Shown in pieces: positions 62,950 through 64,000 of a stretch of DNA of 64,000 nucleotides. Each line of letters starts with the position of its first letter. Within the stretch, counting starts at the first letter, position 1. The position numbers and the translations under genes are program-made. This stretch comes from an uncultured Caldimonas sp. (GTDB lineage: Bacteria; Pseudomonadota; Gammaproteobacteria; Burkholderiales; Burkholderiaceae): contig NZ_CAMLJQ010000019.1 in assembly GCF_946480305.1 (NCBI RefSeq), forward strand, positions 13,501 through 77,500. Reading direction: 5' to 3'. The notes under the pieces are model-generated. The model was not told where the DNA came from. It worked only from the letters and a program-made list of their open reading frames with translations, and did not search any database.

Positions 62950-63360
62950 TCAGGTCGCCGGCAATGCACCAGCCACCTGAACGAGATAGCCCCACAACCC
63001 GAGCACGGCCAGGAAGTTGACCATGAACACGAGGCCCCTGAGCCGGACGTTGCTGGTGAGGATGTGGACCGCGCTGTGCACCACCCGCCCGGCGACAATG
63101 ACCCAGGCCAGCACGAGAGCCTCGGCGCCGACTTCGAGTTGAAGCAGAACCAGGCAGGCAACGTGAAAGAACAGCGGCCATTCGAATTGGTTCGACAGGT
63201 TGGCGCTGATGCGAGGTTCGACCGCGGCCCAGGGGTTGCCACCATCCGGACGGCGCCCCACGCCCCACACGGCCGGCGCGCGCGCAATGGTGAGCAGCAC
63301 ATAAAGCAAGGCCGCGAGCGCGACGTGCGCCGTCATCGGAAGGATCAAGGCTTGCGACAT
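62950..63360 (-). CDS. MAPEG family membrane protein
   Basis: 136 residues and four spans. The MAPEG-like NLSNQFEWPLFFHVACLVL and AWVIVAGRVVHSAVHILTSNVRLRG motifs resemble the eicosanoid/glutathione metabolism family; bacterial members often have unknown substrates. It begins two bases after the 45-residue gene stop. Confidence 0.85.
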   Translation of the reverse strand: MSQALILPMTAHVALAALLYVLLTIARAPAVWGVGRRPDGGNPWAAVEPRISANLSNQFEWPLFFHVACLVLLQLEVGAEALVLAWVIVAGRVVHSAVHILTSNVRLRGLVFMVNFLAVLGLWGYLVQVAGALPAT

Positions 63361-63362
63361 GT

Positions 63363-63500
63363 TCAGCTCTCGTGGGCTTGCGACAGACCGCGCACGTACT
63401 GCAGCGCTTCGCGGCAGTAGGGCGGCCATCCGTCACTTTCCACTTCAAGCACCTTGGCAAGCCGGGCAAAGCCTGCTTGTGCCGCTTCGATACCAACCAC
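63363..63500 (-). CDS. 45-residue hypothetical protein
   Basis: GTG 63500 has an excellent GGGAGG eight bases upstream. The product is MVGIEAAQAGFARLAKVLE followed by ESDGWPPYCREALQYVRG, soluble and slightly acidic. The stop TGA is two bases before the MAPEG start, so the two genes are coupled. Too short for a family call. Confidence 0.55.
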   Translation of the reverse strand: MVGIEAAQAGFARLAKVLEVESDGWPPYCREALQYVRGLSQAHES

Positions 63501-63555
63501 GGCTGGCCTCCCTCTTGAGCGAACAGGTAGATTCAAAAATGCGAACGGCAGGCGT

Positions 63556-63774
63556 TCACTCGAGTCTGCGAACCTCACCGTTGGTCGGCGTGGCCTCTTC
63601 ATGGAAGAGATCGAACAGGTACTGCTCCAGTTCATCTTCTTCGATGAACGCCGGCACCACGAACCCCGCCGGCGCGCGCTTGCCGTCCGCCCCGATGGAG
63701 TAAGCGACCCATACAGCGCCCTCTCGCTGAATGCTGACGATTCTTCCAAAGACATTGAAGCGATGACCTTGCAT
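63556..63774 (-). CDS. Small conserved hypothetical protein (about 70 aa)
   Basis: A 72-residue protein with FNVFGRIVSIQREGAVW, GADGKRAPAGFVVPAFIEE and ELEQYLFDLFHEEATP. This pattern occurs in a widespread family of small bacterial proteins of unknown role. ATG 63774 has AGAGG upstream; a longer frame to 63855 starts with an implausible head. Confidence 0.72.
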   Translation of the reverse strand: MQGHRFNVFGRIVSIQREGAVWVAYSIGADGKRAPAGFVVPAFIEEDELEQYLFDLFHEEATPTNGEVRRLE

Positions 63775-63881
63775 GAGGTGCCTCTCGTGTGGATCAACGG
63801 GAGCCGTGAGGTGTGTTGCGATCTCGCATCTAGACGCTAGAGCCCATTGCCGCACGACGGCACGGTTGCATCGGCTTCATT

Positions 63882-64000
63882 TCAAAGCGACGCAATGCGC
63901 CGAATGTACGAGAGCTTCTCTTCCGAGAGCCGTGTCAGCTGCGCTTCTTGGACGCGGCCTTCGCGTAGCAACCTTCCAAACACCGTGATCAGCTGCGAGT
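63882..64000 (-). CDS. C-terminal end of a truncated gene at the window edge
   Basis: A minus-strand frame enters from the right edge and ends at TGA 63882-63884. The visible 38 residues read SQLITVFGRLLREGRVQEA and LTRLSEEKLSYIRRIASL, helical and charged as in real proteins. No family can be named. Confidence 0.5.
   Translation of the reverse strand, partial: SQLITVFGRLLREGRVQEAQLTRLSEEKLSYIRRIASL

Overview
The window is GC-rich, tightly packed chromosome from a betaproteobacterium. The evidence is the gene order mnmG-rsmG-lysE-parA-...-parB with consensus parS sites, plus an otsA/otsB/GH15 trehalose block, a prkA-yeaH-spoVR operon and TRAP transporters. It looks like Burkholderiales, probably the Rubrivivax/Leptothrix/Caldimonas side of the order; the genus cannot be fixed from this sequence. 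Coding density is high, codon use is uniform, and I see no insertion sequence, prophage, CRISPR array, tRNA or rRNA. Because GC is high, long open frames lie antisense to almost every gene; these were discarded.

Layout. 1-9.5 kb: a truncated gene at the left edge, fumarase fumC, a glycine-rich RRM protein, two zinc-ribbon membrane proteins, a corrinoid-type binding protein, a GGDEF cyclase, tldD and a small acidic protein. 9.46-10.9 kb: a palindromic repeat, then an attenuator made of an aromatic-rich leader peptide with antiterminator and terminator, in front of the DAHP synthase gene aroG. 11.3-14.6 kb: an EF-hand protein, cobalamin adenosyltransferase, a D-lactate/glycolate-type FAD oxidase and a methyltransferase. 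14.6-19.6 kb: prkA-yeaH-spoVR behind a sigma54-type promoter. 20-26.4 kb: the chromosome partition and tRNA/rRNA modification cluster with three parS sites inside mnmG and rsmG, so the replication origin is probably near. 26.5-32.8 kb: a MscS channel and trehalose genes otsB-GH15-otsA. 32.9-42.3 kb: a dioxygenase, orphan response regulators, a GST/PPOX pair with a divergent LysR gene, a TetR/VOC divergent pair with twin operators, and a malonyl-CoA synthetase. 42.3-51.3 kb: a sensor kinase, then a LysR gene followed by a TRAP uptake operon with two different binding proteins and a DUF1445 hydro-lyase. 51.3-58.2 kb: a RIO kinase/metallopeptidase pair, a possible caspase-fold protein, a TSUP transporter, paiB, a GNAT-VOC fusion and a coupled desaturase/YdcF/dioxygenase set. 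59.9-64 kb: a run of small membrane and accessory genes on the minus strand, cut by the right edge.

The strongest non-obvious signals are: (1) the aroG attenuator, where the leader peptide has eight consecutive Phe/Tyr/Trp codons and two exactly competing RNA pairings; (2) a near-consensus -24/-12 promoter for prkA-yeaH-spoVR; (3) the intragenic parS cluster; (4) the twin 13-bp operators between tetR and a VOC gene; and (5) a hypothetical protein with a His-Gly/Cys-Gly dyad like clan CD peptidases.
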